A stretch of DNA of 35,167 nucleotides from Opitutaceae bacterium (lineage in GTDB: Bacteria > Verrucomicrobiota > Verrucomicrobiia > Opitutales > Opitutaceae): positions 1 through 35,167 of the forward strand of contig JACSRI010000190.1 of the NCBI GenBank assembly GCA_014879845.1. The letters are read 5' to 3'. Below the pieces are notes generated by a model. The model saw only the letters and a list, made by a program, of their open reading frames with translations, did no database searches and was not told the origin of the DNA. Of this stretch, positions 23,689-32,755 are shown piece after piece; the first letter of the stretch is position 1, and every line of letters starts with the position of its first letter. The position numbers and the translations under genes are program-made.

Positions 23689-24909
23689 ATGGATTCGCTG
23701 ATCACCGCGGCGGCGCAGGCCCTTGCCGCGGGCGACCCGCTGGGCGCGCTCAACCGCGTCGCCCTGCGCGACGACGCACCGGCGCTCGCCCTGCGCGGCA
23801 TCGCGCTGGCGCAGATCGGCGACTTTGCGCGTGCCCGCGCGCTCGTGCGACGGGCGGCCCGCGCCTTCGGCGGTCGCGAGCCGGTGTCCCGAGCCCGCTG
23901 CATCGTGGCGGAAAGCGAGATCGCCCTCGCCTCGCGCGACATCGCGCGGCCGGCGGCGACGCTCGAAGCCGCGCATAAGACGCTCGCCGAGCACGGCGAC
24001 CGGCTGAACGCGGCGCACGCGCGACACCTGGAGATCCGGCGCCTGGTGCTGATCGGGCGCCTGGACGATGCCGAGCGCGCGCTCGCCCAGCTCGATGCGA
24101 CGCCGTTCCCGCCGGCCTGGCGGGCGACCCATGAGATGGTCGTGGCGGGCATCGCGCTTCGCCGGCTTCGCGCCCGGACCGCACGCGCCGCACTCGGTCG
24201 CGCCCGCGGCGCCGCGCATTACGCGGGGATCCCCGCGCTCATCGCCGAGATCGAGCGTACGACCGCGGCGCTCGACGAACCCGCAGCCCGCCTGCTGACC
24301 CGCGACGGTGAACGGCTGCTCCGGATCGATGAAGTCGAGGCGCTGCAGCAAGCTCCAGCACTCGTCGTCGATGCCTGCCGTCATGGTGTGCGTGATACAA
24401 CGAAGGTCATCCGCATGGACCGGCGGCCGGTGCTCTTCGCTCTCGCCCGGGCGCTGGGCGAGGCATGGCCCGGTGACGTGACGCGGGAGGAACTCATCGC
24501 ACGCGCCTTCGCCGGGAGGCGCGCGGACGAGTCGCACCGGGCGCGGCTGCGCGTCGAGATCGCGCGGCTGCGTTCCGCCTTGCGCCCGCTCGCCGGCGTC
24601 GCGGCGACCCCGCGGGGGTTCCAGTTGCTGCCGCTCCGCGGGCGCGACGTCGTCGTGCTCGCGCCGCCCATCGAGGGGCAACACGGGGCGGTGCTCGCCT
24701 TGCTCGCCGATGGCGAAGCGTGGTCGAGTTCGGCCCTCGCCCTCGCGCTGGGAACCAGTCAACGCACGATGCAACGCTCCCTCGATAGCCTCGCCGCAGT
24801 CGGCAAGGTGCACGGGTTCGGCCGCGCCCGGGCGCGACGCTGGATGGCACCACCCCCGCCGGGATTCACGACAAGCTTGTTGCTCCCGTCGATCCTCCCG
24901 ACGGGTTAG
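23689..24909 (+). CDS. regulator with TPR-like N-terminus and winged helix
   Basis: The product has 406 residues with no signal peptide. Residues 1-200 are Ala/Arg-rich helical pairs resembling TPR units (ALALRGIALAQIGDFARARA, LVLIGRLDDAERALAQLDA). Residues about 245-325 fit an OmpR/SARP-like winged helix (RRPVLFALARALGEAWPGDV, ESHRARLRVEIARLRSALRP followed by GFQLLP). A second helix-turn-helix is likely at about 345-385 (SSALALALGTSQRTMQRSLD). The gene ends nine bases before the propeller-protein gene, so the two form an operon. The ligand and targets are unknown. Confidence 0.7.
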   Translation: MDSLITAAAQALAAGDPLGALNRVALRDDAPALALRGIALAQIGDFARARALVRRAARAFGGREPVSRARCIVAESEIALASRDIARPAATLEAAHKTLAEHGDRLNAAHARHLEIRRLVLIGRLDDAERALAQLDATPFPPAWRATHEMVVAGIALRRLRARTARAALGRARGAAHYAGIPALIAEIERTTAALDEPAARLLTRDGERLLRIDEVEALQQAPALVVDACRHGVRDTTKVIRMDRRPVLFALARALGEAWPGDVTREELIARAFAGRRADESHRARLRVEIARLRSALRPLAGVAATPRGFQLLPLRGRDVVVLAPPIEGQHGAVLALLADGEAWSSSALALALGTSQRTMQRSLDSLAAVGKVHGFGRARARRWMAPPPPGFTTSLLLPSILPTG

Positions 24910-24918
24910 GATGACTCC

Positions 24919-25590
24919 ATGAAGACACGACCGGCAGAGATCCTCGGCGAACTCGGTCCCTTTCCGGACGCCGGACACGTGCACGGCGTGACCTACGATG
25001 GCCGGCACGTCTGGTTTGCCTCGGGTCGAGCGCTGCATGCCGTCGATCCGGAGACCGGCACGATGGTGCGCTCGCTCGCCGTACCGGCGCACGCGGGGAC
25101 GGCGTTCGACGGCCGGCACATTTTCCAGATCGCCGAAGACCGCATCCAGAAGATCGACCCGAAGACCGGTCGCGTGCTGGCCACGATCCCCGCGCCCGGC
25201 GGCGGAGGTGACTCGGGGCTCGCGTGGGCCGAGGGCACGCTCTGGGTCGGCGAGTATCGGGCGCGCAAGATCCACCAGGTCGACCCCGAGACCGGTGCGA
25301 AACTCCGGACCATCGACTCAAACCGCTTTGTCACCGGCGTCACCTGGGTCGATGGCGAGCTCTGGCATGGCTCCTGGGAGGGCGACTCGAGCGAGTTGCG
25401 TCGCCTCGACCCGGCGACGGGCGAGGTGCAGGAGCGCATCGAACTGCCGGGCGGGCTGGGCGTGTCCGGCCTGGAGTCCGATGGCGCCGACCGGTTCTTC
25501 TGCGGCCGCGGCCCGGGCGGGAAGATCACGATCGTCCGCCGCCCACGGCGCACCTCCAGCGTCGCCACCGGCAAGCCTGCGACCGCGTGA
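24919..25590 (+). CDS. beta-propeller protein, glutamine-cyclotransferase/YncE-like
   Basis: The product has 223 residues without a signal peptide. Five propeller-type repeats of about 40 residues are visible: VHGVTYDGRHVWFASGRALH, GTAFDGRHIFQIAEDRIQKI, GLAWAEGTLWVGEYRARKIH, GVTWVDGELWHGSWEGDSSE and GLESDGADRFFCG. Each carries a 'D..TG' turn (DPETGTMVRSL, DPKTGRVLATI, DPETGAKLRTI, DPATGEVQERI). The layout recalls plant-type glutaminyl-peptide cyclotransferase or YncE/SMP-30 propellers; an enzyme activity is not shown. It starts nine bases after the HTH regulator stop, so the two are probably co-expressed. Confidence 0.75.
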   Translation: MKTRPAEILGELGPFPDAGHVHGVTYDGRHVWFASGRALHAVDPETGTMVRSLAVPAHAGTAFDGRHIFQIAEDRIQKIDPKTGRVLATIPAPGGGGDSGLAWAEGTLWVGEYRARKIHQVDPETGAKLRTIDSNRFVTGVTWVDGELWHGSWEGDSSELRRLDPATGEVQERIELPGGLGVSGLESDGADRFFCGRGPGGKITIVRRPRRTSSVATGKPATA

Positions 25591-25606
25591 CCGGAAGGTT
25601 GCGCTT

Positions 25607-26413
25607 CTACTGGGAGGGCAGGAGGCTGTTGTCGGGCAGCACGTACACCTCGACGAGGCCGACGCCGGGCCCGCCGCTCTCGATGCCCATGTGCACGGTG
25701 TAGGCGCCGGGCGACAGTTCGATGAGCAGCGCCGCGTCCTTGGATCCGTCCTGGAGTTGGAAGGCGCTGACCAGCCGTGCGGCGGCGATCTTCTCGGCTT
25801 TGTCCCATTGCCCCCAGTCCGTGCTCTCGTAGAGCGGCATCCCGCGAAGAAACACGGTGATGAACGGGTCGGCCACGGGGTTGGCGACACCGAGCGCCCC
25901 CAGGGTCGGGCCGACGCCACGGATCAACACTGTGCGCGGCCGATCGACGATGGTGAATCCGCCGATCGCCACGCTCTCGCCGCTCGCGACCCACGCTCGC
26001 GTCGAGATGTTCACGAGCGCACCCGTGGAGACGTTGGCCTCCGGGTTCACCGTCACGGCGCGGTGCGGACGTCCGTCGATCACATACTCGGTCGGCGCGG
26101 CGAACTGAAAGCACGCCAGCGCCGCGGGCGACAACCGCCCGTACGCCTCCCAGTCCGCGACCGCGATAAGCGGCTTGTCATACGCGCCGTCCGGAAACCC
26201 CGGCGGCGTGGGCACGGTCTCGCCGAGTTCGAGACGCAGTCCGTCGAACGAGTCCAACAAACCCTGCTGCTTCCACGCCATGCCGACGCCGGTGAACTGG
26301 TAGTAGACGACGGGGAGTTGATCGAGCTGCAGCGGCGCGGCCTCCAGCGGGTGGATCGCAGCACCGGGGATCGCCAGCATGCCGAGGATCGTTGCGAGAA
26401 TCCGTGATGTCAT
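25607..26413 (-). CDS. secreted protein with the Opitutaceae-type C-terminal repeat
   Basis: The product has 268 residues with a signal peptide (MTSRILATILGMLAIPGAAI). The N-terminal region (about 30-125) is unrecognised (LPVVYYQFTGVGMAWKQQGL, PLIAVADWEAYGRLSP). Residues about 132-264 match the two repeats at the end of the subtilase in this window: LVNISTRAWVASGESVAIGG, then FTIVDRPRTVLIRGVGPTLG, GSKDAALLIELSPGAYTVHM and GLVEVYVLP. This shared module probably serves secretion or surface attachment, which is inference. The gene converges on the propeller gene with a 16-base gap. Confidence 0.75.
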   Translation of the reverse strand: MTSRILATILGMLAIPGAAIHPLEAAPLQLDQLPVVYYQFTGVGMAWKQQGLLDSFDGLRLELGETVPTPPGFPDGAYDKPLIAVADWEAYGRLSPAALACFQFAAPTEYVIDGRPHRAVTVNPEANVSTGALVNISTRAWVASGESVAIGGFTIVDRPRTVLIRGVGPTLGALGVANPVADPFITVFLRGMPLYESTDWGQWDKAEKIAAARLVSAFQLQDGSKDAALLIELSPGAYTVHMGIESGGPGVGLVEVYVLPDNSLLPSQ

Positions 26414-26608
26414 GATGGCGCCGGGTTATCGACCTGGCGCACCCGGTCAACTGGCGTCGTCCCCGCGGTGGCCGAAAGTGGTACGGACGGGACGACCGCG
26501 CCGAGGGCGAGCACCGACGTGGCGCCGCCCCGCCGCCGGGCCCGCACGCCATGCACCCGGGGCCGGCTCCCGATGGCGGGACGCCTCCGAGTGATCCGAA
26601 AAGAAAAG

Positions 26609-26632
26609 GGCGCCACCGTTCCCGGTGGCGCC
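26609..26632 (-). terminator. rho-independent terminator of rpsB-tsf
   Basis: A perfect 10-bp stem (GGCGCCACCG / CGGTGGCGCC) has a 4-base loop and, in the minus-strand direction, is followed by CTTTTCTTTTC. It begins 27 bases after the tsf stop. This is a textbook intrinsic terminator. Confidence 0.9.
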
Positions 26633-26659
26633 TTCGAAAGCGTATTCAGGATGTCCTGA

Positions 26660-27253
<594 letters not shown>

Positions 27254-27292
27254 GGGATGCGTGGTGCGACAGACGCGCGGAGGCGGTCGCGA

Positions 27293-28114
27293 TTACTTGG
27301 TCTCCTCGGTCGGGGCGACAACCTCGTCCTCGGGGATGAGCGCGGCCGCGGCGGCGGTCACCTCGACGTGGGCCTTCACGGCGCGATTTGTCTCGGCGAG
27401 CTGCTCGCGGCCGCGGTTGATGCGGCGCGAGTCGCGCTGCGCGAGGCCGGCCTGGATGGCGGCGACGAGCGTCTCGACGATGATGCGCACGGACTTGACC
27501 GCGTCGTCGTTGCCCGGGATCGGGTAGTCGACAAGCGCCGGATCGGAATTGGTGTCAACGAGGGCGACCACCTTCATGCCGCAACGACGGCCCTCGGCCA
27601 CGGCGATGTCCTCGTAGTTGATGTCGATCACGACCATGGCGGTCGGCAACTGCGTGAGGTTGGCGATGCCCTCGAAGTTGCGGTGCATGCGCTCCATCTC
27701 GCGCTTGATCGCGGCGGCTTCCTTCTTGTGGGTCTTGGCGAGTTCGCCGGAGGACTCCATCTCCTGGTAGCGCTTGTACTTCGCGAGCGAGCGCTTGATC
27801 GTCTCGAAGTTGGTGAGCGTGCCACCCATCCAGCGGTTGACGCAGAACGGCATGCCGGTCGCGGCCGCGGCCTCGCGGACGAGCTCCTGGGCCTGGCGCT
27901 TGGTGCCGACGAGAAGGATGTCGCCGCCCTCAGCCACCGTGTTCTCGAGGAACTGGCAGGCCTTTTCCAGGCAGGCGTGGGTCTTGATCAGGTCGATGAC
28001 CGAGATGCCCTGGCGGTGGTCGAAGAGGTAGCCCTTGAAGCGGGGATTCCAGCGCTTGGTCTGGTGACCAAAGTGAACGCCTGCATCGAGGAGGTCTTTC
28101 GGAGTGATATCCAT
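27293..28114 (-). CDS. rpsB: 30S ribosomal protein S2
   Basis: The product has 273 residues. The ATG at 28114 begins MDITPKDLLDAGVHFGHQTK, the standard S2 start, and RWNPRFKGYLFDHRQGISVI and VNRWMGGTLTNFETIKRSL follow. LPTAMVVIDINYEDIAVAEG and the C-terminal PIPGNDDAVKSVRII are also typical. It binds the 30S subunit near S1. The tail is about 30 residues longer than in E. coli (241) and is Ala/Glu-rich. It heads the rpsB-tsf operon. No Shine-Dalgarno is evident before the ATG. Confidence 0.97.
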   Translation of the reverse strand: MDITPKDLLDAGVHFGHQTKRWNPRFKGYLFDHRQGISVIDLIKTHACLEKACQFLENTVAEGGDILLVGTKRQAQELVREAAAATGMPFCVNRWMGGTLTNFETIKRSLAKYKRYQEMESSGELAKTHKKEAAAIKREMERMHRNFEGIANLTQLPTAMVVIDINYEDIAVAEGRRCGMKVVALVDTNSDPALVDYPIPGNDDAVKSVRIIVETLVAAIQAGLAQRDSRRINRGREQLAETNRAVKAHVEVTAAAAALIPEDEVVAPTEETK

Positions 28115-28607
28115 ATCTGGGATGTCCCGGATGGGACACAGGTCTGCGCAAGGCAGCCTTACTTGCTGATGTTTCTGTGCTGAATCACCGGGTTTGGTTG
28201 ACCACGGGAGCCGTCCGGCAGCTGGCCCACGTGGGGAAAAGCGACGAAAGCATCGATCCATGCGGGCGAAGGCAAGACCAGACTTGGAGAGCTCGCCCAG
28301 ACCCGATCGCCCTGCCCGATCTTCGCCGCCCAGCGTCAGACGAGGACCAAGTCACACAACGCCCCCACATCCCCTTCCCCGGAATGCGCCGACCCGCAAC
28401 GAAGACGTGCAAGTCCCTGAACGAAAAGCATCCAGAGCCGCGAGAGGCTTTGTTGACGGGGTGCCGGCTCGCAATCCGACTCCGCCACACTACGGCCGCG
28501 GGACCGCGAGCCTGGCGCAGACCATCTCCCGGCATCTTGGAAAGAGCGCCAGGTCCTGCACCTCCGATTTGCCAAGTCCACCCCGATTATTACGATGGCC
28601 GTAAACG
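28115..28607. other. divergent intergenic region between rpsB and padR
   Basis: This 493-base region must hold the rpsB leader and promoter on the minus strand and the padR promoter on the plus strand, but no convincing promoter pair was found by eye. A TTGACG hexamer on the plus strand near 28454 has no matching -10. There is no gene here. Confidence 0.4.
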
Positions 28608-28940
28608 ATGAGCGAAAGCAGTGACGCGATCGAACGGGAAATTCTGCGCCCACTCTGGAAGGTCCACATCCTGCATCATGCCGGTGAGGAGCCGATTCTG
28701 GGAAACTGGATGCTCGAAGAACTCCGCGAGCACGGGTACCGCGTAAGTCCAGGCACGCTCTATCCGATGCTGGCGCGGTTGACCCGGCTGGGATGGCTGG
28801 CAGCCGAGAAGACGGGCGAGGGCAACACCGTGCGCTACCGCTTAACGAAGGCCGGTCGCGTGGTCCTCGAGGAGGTCCAGGCGCGTCTGACCGAGCTTCA
28901 GCAGGAAGTGTTTTCTCCACGACGGGGCGAAAAGGGATGA
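28608..28940 (+). CDS. PadR-family transcriptional regulator
   Basis: The product has 110 residues, a single PadR winged helix: LRPLWKVHILHHAGEEPILG, LEELREHGYRVSPGTLYPML and ARLTRLGWLAAEKTGEG, followed by VRYRLTKAGRVVLEEVQ and a short dimerisation helix. PadR regulators repress stress or efflux genes until a ligand binds. The stop overlaps the start of chrA (ATGA at 28937-28940), so the two are translationally coupled, and chrA is the likely target. Confidence 0.92.
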   Translation: MSESSDAIEREILRPLWKVHILHHAGEEPILGNWMLEELREHGYRVSPGTLYPMLARLTRLGWLAAEKTGEGNTVRYRLTKAGRVVLEEVQARLTELQQEVFSPRRGEKG

Positions 28941-30151
28941 ACACTGGACCTTCCACCGCCGTGAAGGCACGCCCGCACCGTGTCCGCGAAATCGCCGCAG
29001 TATTCCTCAAGCTCGGCTGCATTTCCTTCGGCGGGCCGGTGGCTCACCTGGGCTATTTGCGCGAGGAACTCGTCGCGCGCCGACGCTGGCTCGACGACGC
29101 GGCCTACAGCGATCTCGTCGCGCTCTGCCAATTTCTTCCCGGACCCGCGAGCAGCCAGGTGGTCTTCGGCTTGGGGATGAGTCGGGGCGGCTTGCTTGGC
29201 GCGGCCGTGGCTTCGGCGTGTTTCACGCTGCCCTCGGCGCTGTTGATGATCCTCTTCGCCTACGGCGTGACGTTCATGGGCGACCTCCGGGAAGCGGGCT
29301 GGTTGCACGGATTGAAACTCGCCGCCGTGGCCGTCGTCGCGCAGGCGGTCTGGGGCATGGGGGTGAAGCTCTGCCCTGACCGCGCACGCGCGTCGTTGGC
29401 GCTCGCCGCCGCCGCGGTGCTGCTCGTCGTGCCCACCGCGATCGTGCAAGTCGGCGTGATTGCCGCAGGCGCTCTGATCGGATGGGCGATCTATCGCCGC
29501 GAGGTCCCAATCAACGGTCCCGCAGCGACGGGGCTGGTCCGTGGACATCTGGTCGCAGCAGCCGCGCTGGTCGCGTGCTTTGCCCTACTCATCATCCTGC
29601 CTGCGGTGGCAACCGCCACCGGTTCGCGTGGCGTTCAGGTCTTCGACAGCTTCTATCGATCCGGCTCGTTGGTGTTTGGTGGCGGCCATGTGATCCTGCC
29701 GCTCCTGCGAGCTGAGGTCGTGCCTCCGGGTTGGGTGGCCGACGATGCTTTCCTCGCCGGTTACGGTGCGGCGCAAGCGGTGCCCGGGCCGCTGTTCACG
29801 CTGGCGGCGTATCTTGGAACAGTCATTCACGGCGGACCGGACGCGTGGCTTGGTGGTGTCGCCTGTCTCGCTGCGATCTTTCTTCCCGCGTGGCTGCTCG
29901 TGGGTGGTGCGCTGCCCTTCTGGCACCTGCTGCGGGGCAAAGCGTGGACGCAGGCGGCACTGCGTGGCGCAAACGCGGCGGTGGTCGGTGTGCTGCTGGC
30001 GGCACTCTACAATCCGGTCTGGAAAGAAGGCGTCAGGAGCGCCGCCGATGTCGCCGTCGCGCTGGCGGTCTTTGCCCTGCTCGAGACTTGGCGGCTACCC
30101 GCGTGGCTCGTGGTGGTCGTCGCTGCCGCGGCCGGCCAATGGCTGCTGTGA
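28937..30151 (+). CDS. chrA: chromate transporter, CHR family
   Basis: The product has 404 residues from an ATG overlapping the padR stop. It shows two homologous CHR halves with about ten to twelve membrane helices. The first half has FGGPVAHLGYLREELV and CQFLPGPASSQVVFGLGMSR; the second has FGGGHVILPLLRAEVV and GYGAAQAVPGPLFTLAAYLG. The length matches two-domain ChrA proteins (about 400), which export chromate from the cytoplasm. PadR-linked chrA genes are a known arrangement, suggesting inducible control. Confidence 0.95.
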   Translation: MNTGPSTAVKARPHRVREIAAVFLKLGCISFGGPVAHLGYLREELVARRRWLDDAAYSDLVALCQFLPGPASSQVVFGLGMSRGGLLGAAVASACFTLPSALLMILFAYGVTFMGDLREAGWLHGLKLAAVAVVAQAVWGMGVKLCPDRARASLALAAAAVLLVVPTAIVQVGVIAAGALIGWAIYRREVPINGPAATGLVRGHLVAAAALVACFALLIILPAVATATGSRGVQVFDSFYRSGSLVFGGGHVILPLLRAEVVPPGWVADDAFLAGYGAAQAVPGPLFTLAAYLGTVIHGGPDAWLGGVACLAAIFLPAWLLVGGALPFWHLLRGKAWTQAALRGANAAVVGVLLAALYNPVWKEGVRSAADVAVALAVFALLETWRLPAWLVVVVAAAAGQWLL

Positions 30152-30244
30152 ACGACGCCTTCACCCGATGTCGTCCTCGGAAATGCCGATGTATCCCCGC
30201 CCCTGCGGACTCTCGATCACCCAGGCGCGAGGCATGGAAACGAG

Positions 30245-30273
30245 AAAGCCCTCCCGAGCAGAGGGAGGGCTTT
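30245..30273 (-). terminator. terminator downstream of the initiator tRNA
   Basis: A perfect 11-bp stem (AAAGCCCTCCC / GGGAGGGCTTT) with a 7-base loop starts 6 bases past the tRNA 3' end. In the minus direction the stem ends in TTT followed by CTCGTTT. It is symmetric enough to work on either strand. Confidence 0.7.
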
Positions 30274-30279
30274 GGAAAT

Positions 30280-30356
<77 letters not shown>

Positions 30357-30458
30357 ACAAATGAAGGGGCGAGAAGGTGGGAGCGCGCCGGGGTGTGTCA
30401 ACGGCTTTTTTCGCCAAATCTCCCGCAAGGTCGGGCGGCTCGCGTTCAGCCCGGAGTA

Positions 30459-31436
30459 TCAGCCGCTGCCACAGGCCGCGCACCCGACCTCGGGCTCGAC
30501 CTGCTGGGTGCGATTCTGACGCTCGAGGCGGTCGCGCCGTGCGGAAAAGCAGAGGGGACACGCGGCGAACCCTTCCAGGCCCCATGTATCCGAAAAAACA
30601 CGTCCGCGGCCCAGCGCGAGCGCACCAGTCTGTGCCGCCTCGAGGGCCGCCAGGGTCGGCGGGGTCCACTCGCCCGCGGCACGCAGGCGCTCCATCGCAC
30701 CGTTACCCGCGCGCGTCGGGATGAGCACGACCGCGCTGGCTCCGCAGTCGAAGGCGAACGCCGCCGACTTGATCGCCCACGCGACGCCGAGTGCCGGGTC
30801 GAGAAACGGCGGGTTGACGAGCAGGAACGCGCGCAGGGCGATCCGCGCGGCGGCGAGCCGCTCGGCCGCACGCGCGAACTGCGCGAGGTCGAACTTCTTG
30901 TTCAGCTTTTCCAGCACCTCCGGGTGTGCCGTCTCCAGGCCGAGTGCGACCTCGAGCGTGCCGGCGAGCCGATCGCGCAGTCGCACCGCGCGCTCACCCA
31001 CGAGGAGCGGATGCGACTCGACCACGACATGGCGCGCAAAGCCGAGATGTCGCGCGATGGCCGCATCGTCGCCGGGCGGAATCGCCGCGGGGTCGAAGAA
31101 ACTCCCGCTGTTGTAGAGCTTCACCTGCACCGGGAGTTTCCCGGCCTCCGCCCATCCGCGCACGGCCGACTCCACCTGGCGCGCCACCGCGCCCTCCGGC
31201 GCCGACTCGGCAAGCATGTCCTTCCAGAGATCGCACATGACGCAGCGCCACGGGCATTCGCGGTTGGTCAACAGCATGACACCCGACGAGACGACGTCGC
31301 CGGACGCGAGACGCTCCTCCTCGAGAAACACGGCGTGCGCGCTGTCAACGTCGGCGACACGCACGCGCGGCGGACGTTGCGCGAGGATCCACGCGGTGCG
31401 GCCGCGCCCCGGATAGACGGACGCGCCGCCGCTCAC
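30459..31436 (-). CDS. radical SAM enzyme of the TIGR01210/RaSEA-like type
   Basis: The product has 325 residues. C61, C65 and C68 in ECPWRCVMCDLW form the CxxxCxxC [4Fe-4S] site. LYNSGSFFDPAAIP and the later VALGLETAHPEVLEKLNKKF resemble radical SAM proteins related to archaeosine synthase subunit RaSEA (TIGR01210). C-terminal pairs C293/C296 and C319/C322 look like a zinc ribbon or a second cluster site. The start overlaps the end of the AsnB-like gene by 4 bases (31433-31436), so the two are translationally coupled. The substrate is unknown; tRNA-base or small-molecule modification are both possible. Confidence 0.8.
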   Translation of the reverse strand: MSGGASVYPGRGRTAWILAQRPPRVRVADVDSAHAVFLEEERLASGDVVSSGVMLLTNRECPWRCVMCDLWKDMLAESAPEGAVARQVESAVRGWAEAGKLPVQVKLYNSGSFFDPAAIPPGDDAAIARHLGFARHVVVESHPLLVGERAVRLRDRLAGTLEVALGLETAHPEVLEKLNKKFDLAQFARAAERLAAARIALRAFLLVNPPFLDPALGVAWAIKSAAFAFDCGASAVVLIPTRAGNGAMERLRAAGEWTPPTLAALEAAQTGALALGRGRVFSDTWGLEGFAACPLCFSARRDRLERQNRTQQVEPEVGCAACGSG

Positions 31437-32755
31437 TGGTAGAGCGCGTGGTACTGCCGGCGGTAATCAGTCTCGAGCGTACCCAGCCGCTGGCGCAGCC
31501 CGTCGACGGGAATCGCCCCGTGCTGGAAGCGGCGTTTCTCGAAGACCGGCATCTCGAGGCCGAAGTGCGCCTGCACGCCGCGCCGCACGACCTCGCCCTT
31601 GAGTGAGTAGAGCTTTTCCACCGACATCCCGCTCAAGGCCGTGAACGGGATGCCCTCCGCCACCGCGACGACCGCAGGGCGCGTGAACGGGCTGAATCCC
31701 TCGAACCCGAGGTGCCGCGCCGGCGCGTAGGTGCGCGCGTAGCTCCGGCTCAACCCGCCGCTGTAGGTGAGCGAGTGCTTGATACGCCCCACCCCCCAGC
31801 CCTCATGGTAGAGCATGAGATTGTTGACCACGCTACGGATCGTCAGCTCGGGGTTCTCCTCGATCGGGTAGTCCTTGAGATTCTCGTCGCCGCCATCGCC
31901 GTCGATCATGAATCGCCACTGTGGATACCGCGCGCGGACGCCGCGATGCAGTGCGAGCACCATCGAGGCGCATTCGACGTCGAGCGGCTTGTAGTCCTCG
32001 AGCACGCGCAGCGTCTCGGCCACGTCGAGCGACGCCGGGTCCGCCTCAACCGTCTCGAGATACATCCCCCACCCGAGACGCGCCAGGAACTCCCGCGCCT
32101 GCCGCACGTCCGGGCCATCGCCAAAATCGAGGGTGAAGGCCTTGAGCCGGGCCGGATTCATGCCGAGCCGGCGCATGACCTCATGGACGGTCACCAAGAC
32201 CGCGCCGCTGTCGATGCCTCCCGAGAAACACACGCCAATCGGCTCGCGCTCCGGGATGCCCGTGAGCCACTTCGCCACCTCGTCGGCCAGCGCGCCGATG
32301 TAGGCGCGACCGATCGCGTCGACGTCGGCCGGCAGGGCGTTGCGCTGGGGTGTGAAATACCGCGTGTAGGTCGGATCCGGGTCCGGGCACCCGACGAGCT
32401 GCAGTTCGACCACATAGTGTGCGGGCACCATGCGCGTGTAGCTCGGATGAAACTGGCGCTGCAGCCCCTCGCGCCGGAGGCAGGCGTGGATCGCGTCGAT
32501 GCGGTCGGCGACGATGAGCGCCGGGCCCTCCATGCGCTTGGCCAGGAAGTAGCGCAGCGGCCGGTCGAGCGAGCGAGCCAGGCGGACGCGCTTGCCCTCG
32601 CGCGCGACGAGCGCAAACGAGCCGTCGATCTCGAGGACCGATTCGGGCGTGCCGTGGAGGATGCGCTCGCGCGCCTCCTCGACGGACATGTTGCGGATGC
32701 GCTGGGTGGCCGGGTCGATGAGATCAACCAGCCGTTCGACATACTCGGCGTGCAT
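31433..32755 (-). CDS. asparagine-synthetase-like ATP-dependent ligase without glutaminase cysteine
   Basis: The product has 440 residues. Residues 170-440 are the AsnB-type synthetase fold, with the ATP pyrophosphatase loop SGGIDS (178-183), GDGGDE (286-291), SPFTRPAVVAVAEGIP and the LKGEVVRR lysine segment (K386). Residues 38-120 keep traces of the class II glutaminase domain (IDGSFALVAREGKRVRLARS, ALIVADRIDAIHA), but the first 40-50 residues, with the catalytic N-terminal Cys, are missing (it begins MHAEYVERL). It should therefore use ammonia or another amine, as beta-lactam synthetase does, to form an amide via an acyl-adenylate. It is coupled to the radical SAM gene. Confidence 0.85.
   Translation of the reverse strand: MHAEYVERLVDLIDPATQRIRNMSVEEARERILHGTPESVLEIDGSFALVAREGKRVRLARSLDRPLRYFLAKRMEGPALIVADRIDAIHACLRREGLQRQFHPSYTRMVPAHYVVELQLVGCPDPDPTYTRYFTPQRNALPADVDAIGRAYIGALADEVAKWLTGIPEREPIGVCFSGGIDSGAVLVTVHEVMRRLGMNPARLKAFTLDFGDGPDVRQAREFLARLGWGMYLETVEADPASLDVAETLRVLEDYKPLDVECASMVLALHRGVRARYPQWRFMIDGDGGDENLKDYPIEENPELTIRSVVNNLMLYHEGWGVGRIKHSLTYSGGLSRSYARTYAPARHLGFEGFSPFTRPAVVAVAEGIPFTALSGMSVEKLYSLKGEVVRRGVQAHFGLEMPVFEKRRFQHGAIPVDGLRQRLGTLETDYRRQYHALYQ

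Noticed and set aside
24998-26407. A 469-codon plus frame across the propeller gene and the repeat-module gene
   Set aside because: It covers two real genes in other frames and is dominated by Arg, Ser and Ala.
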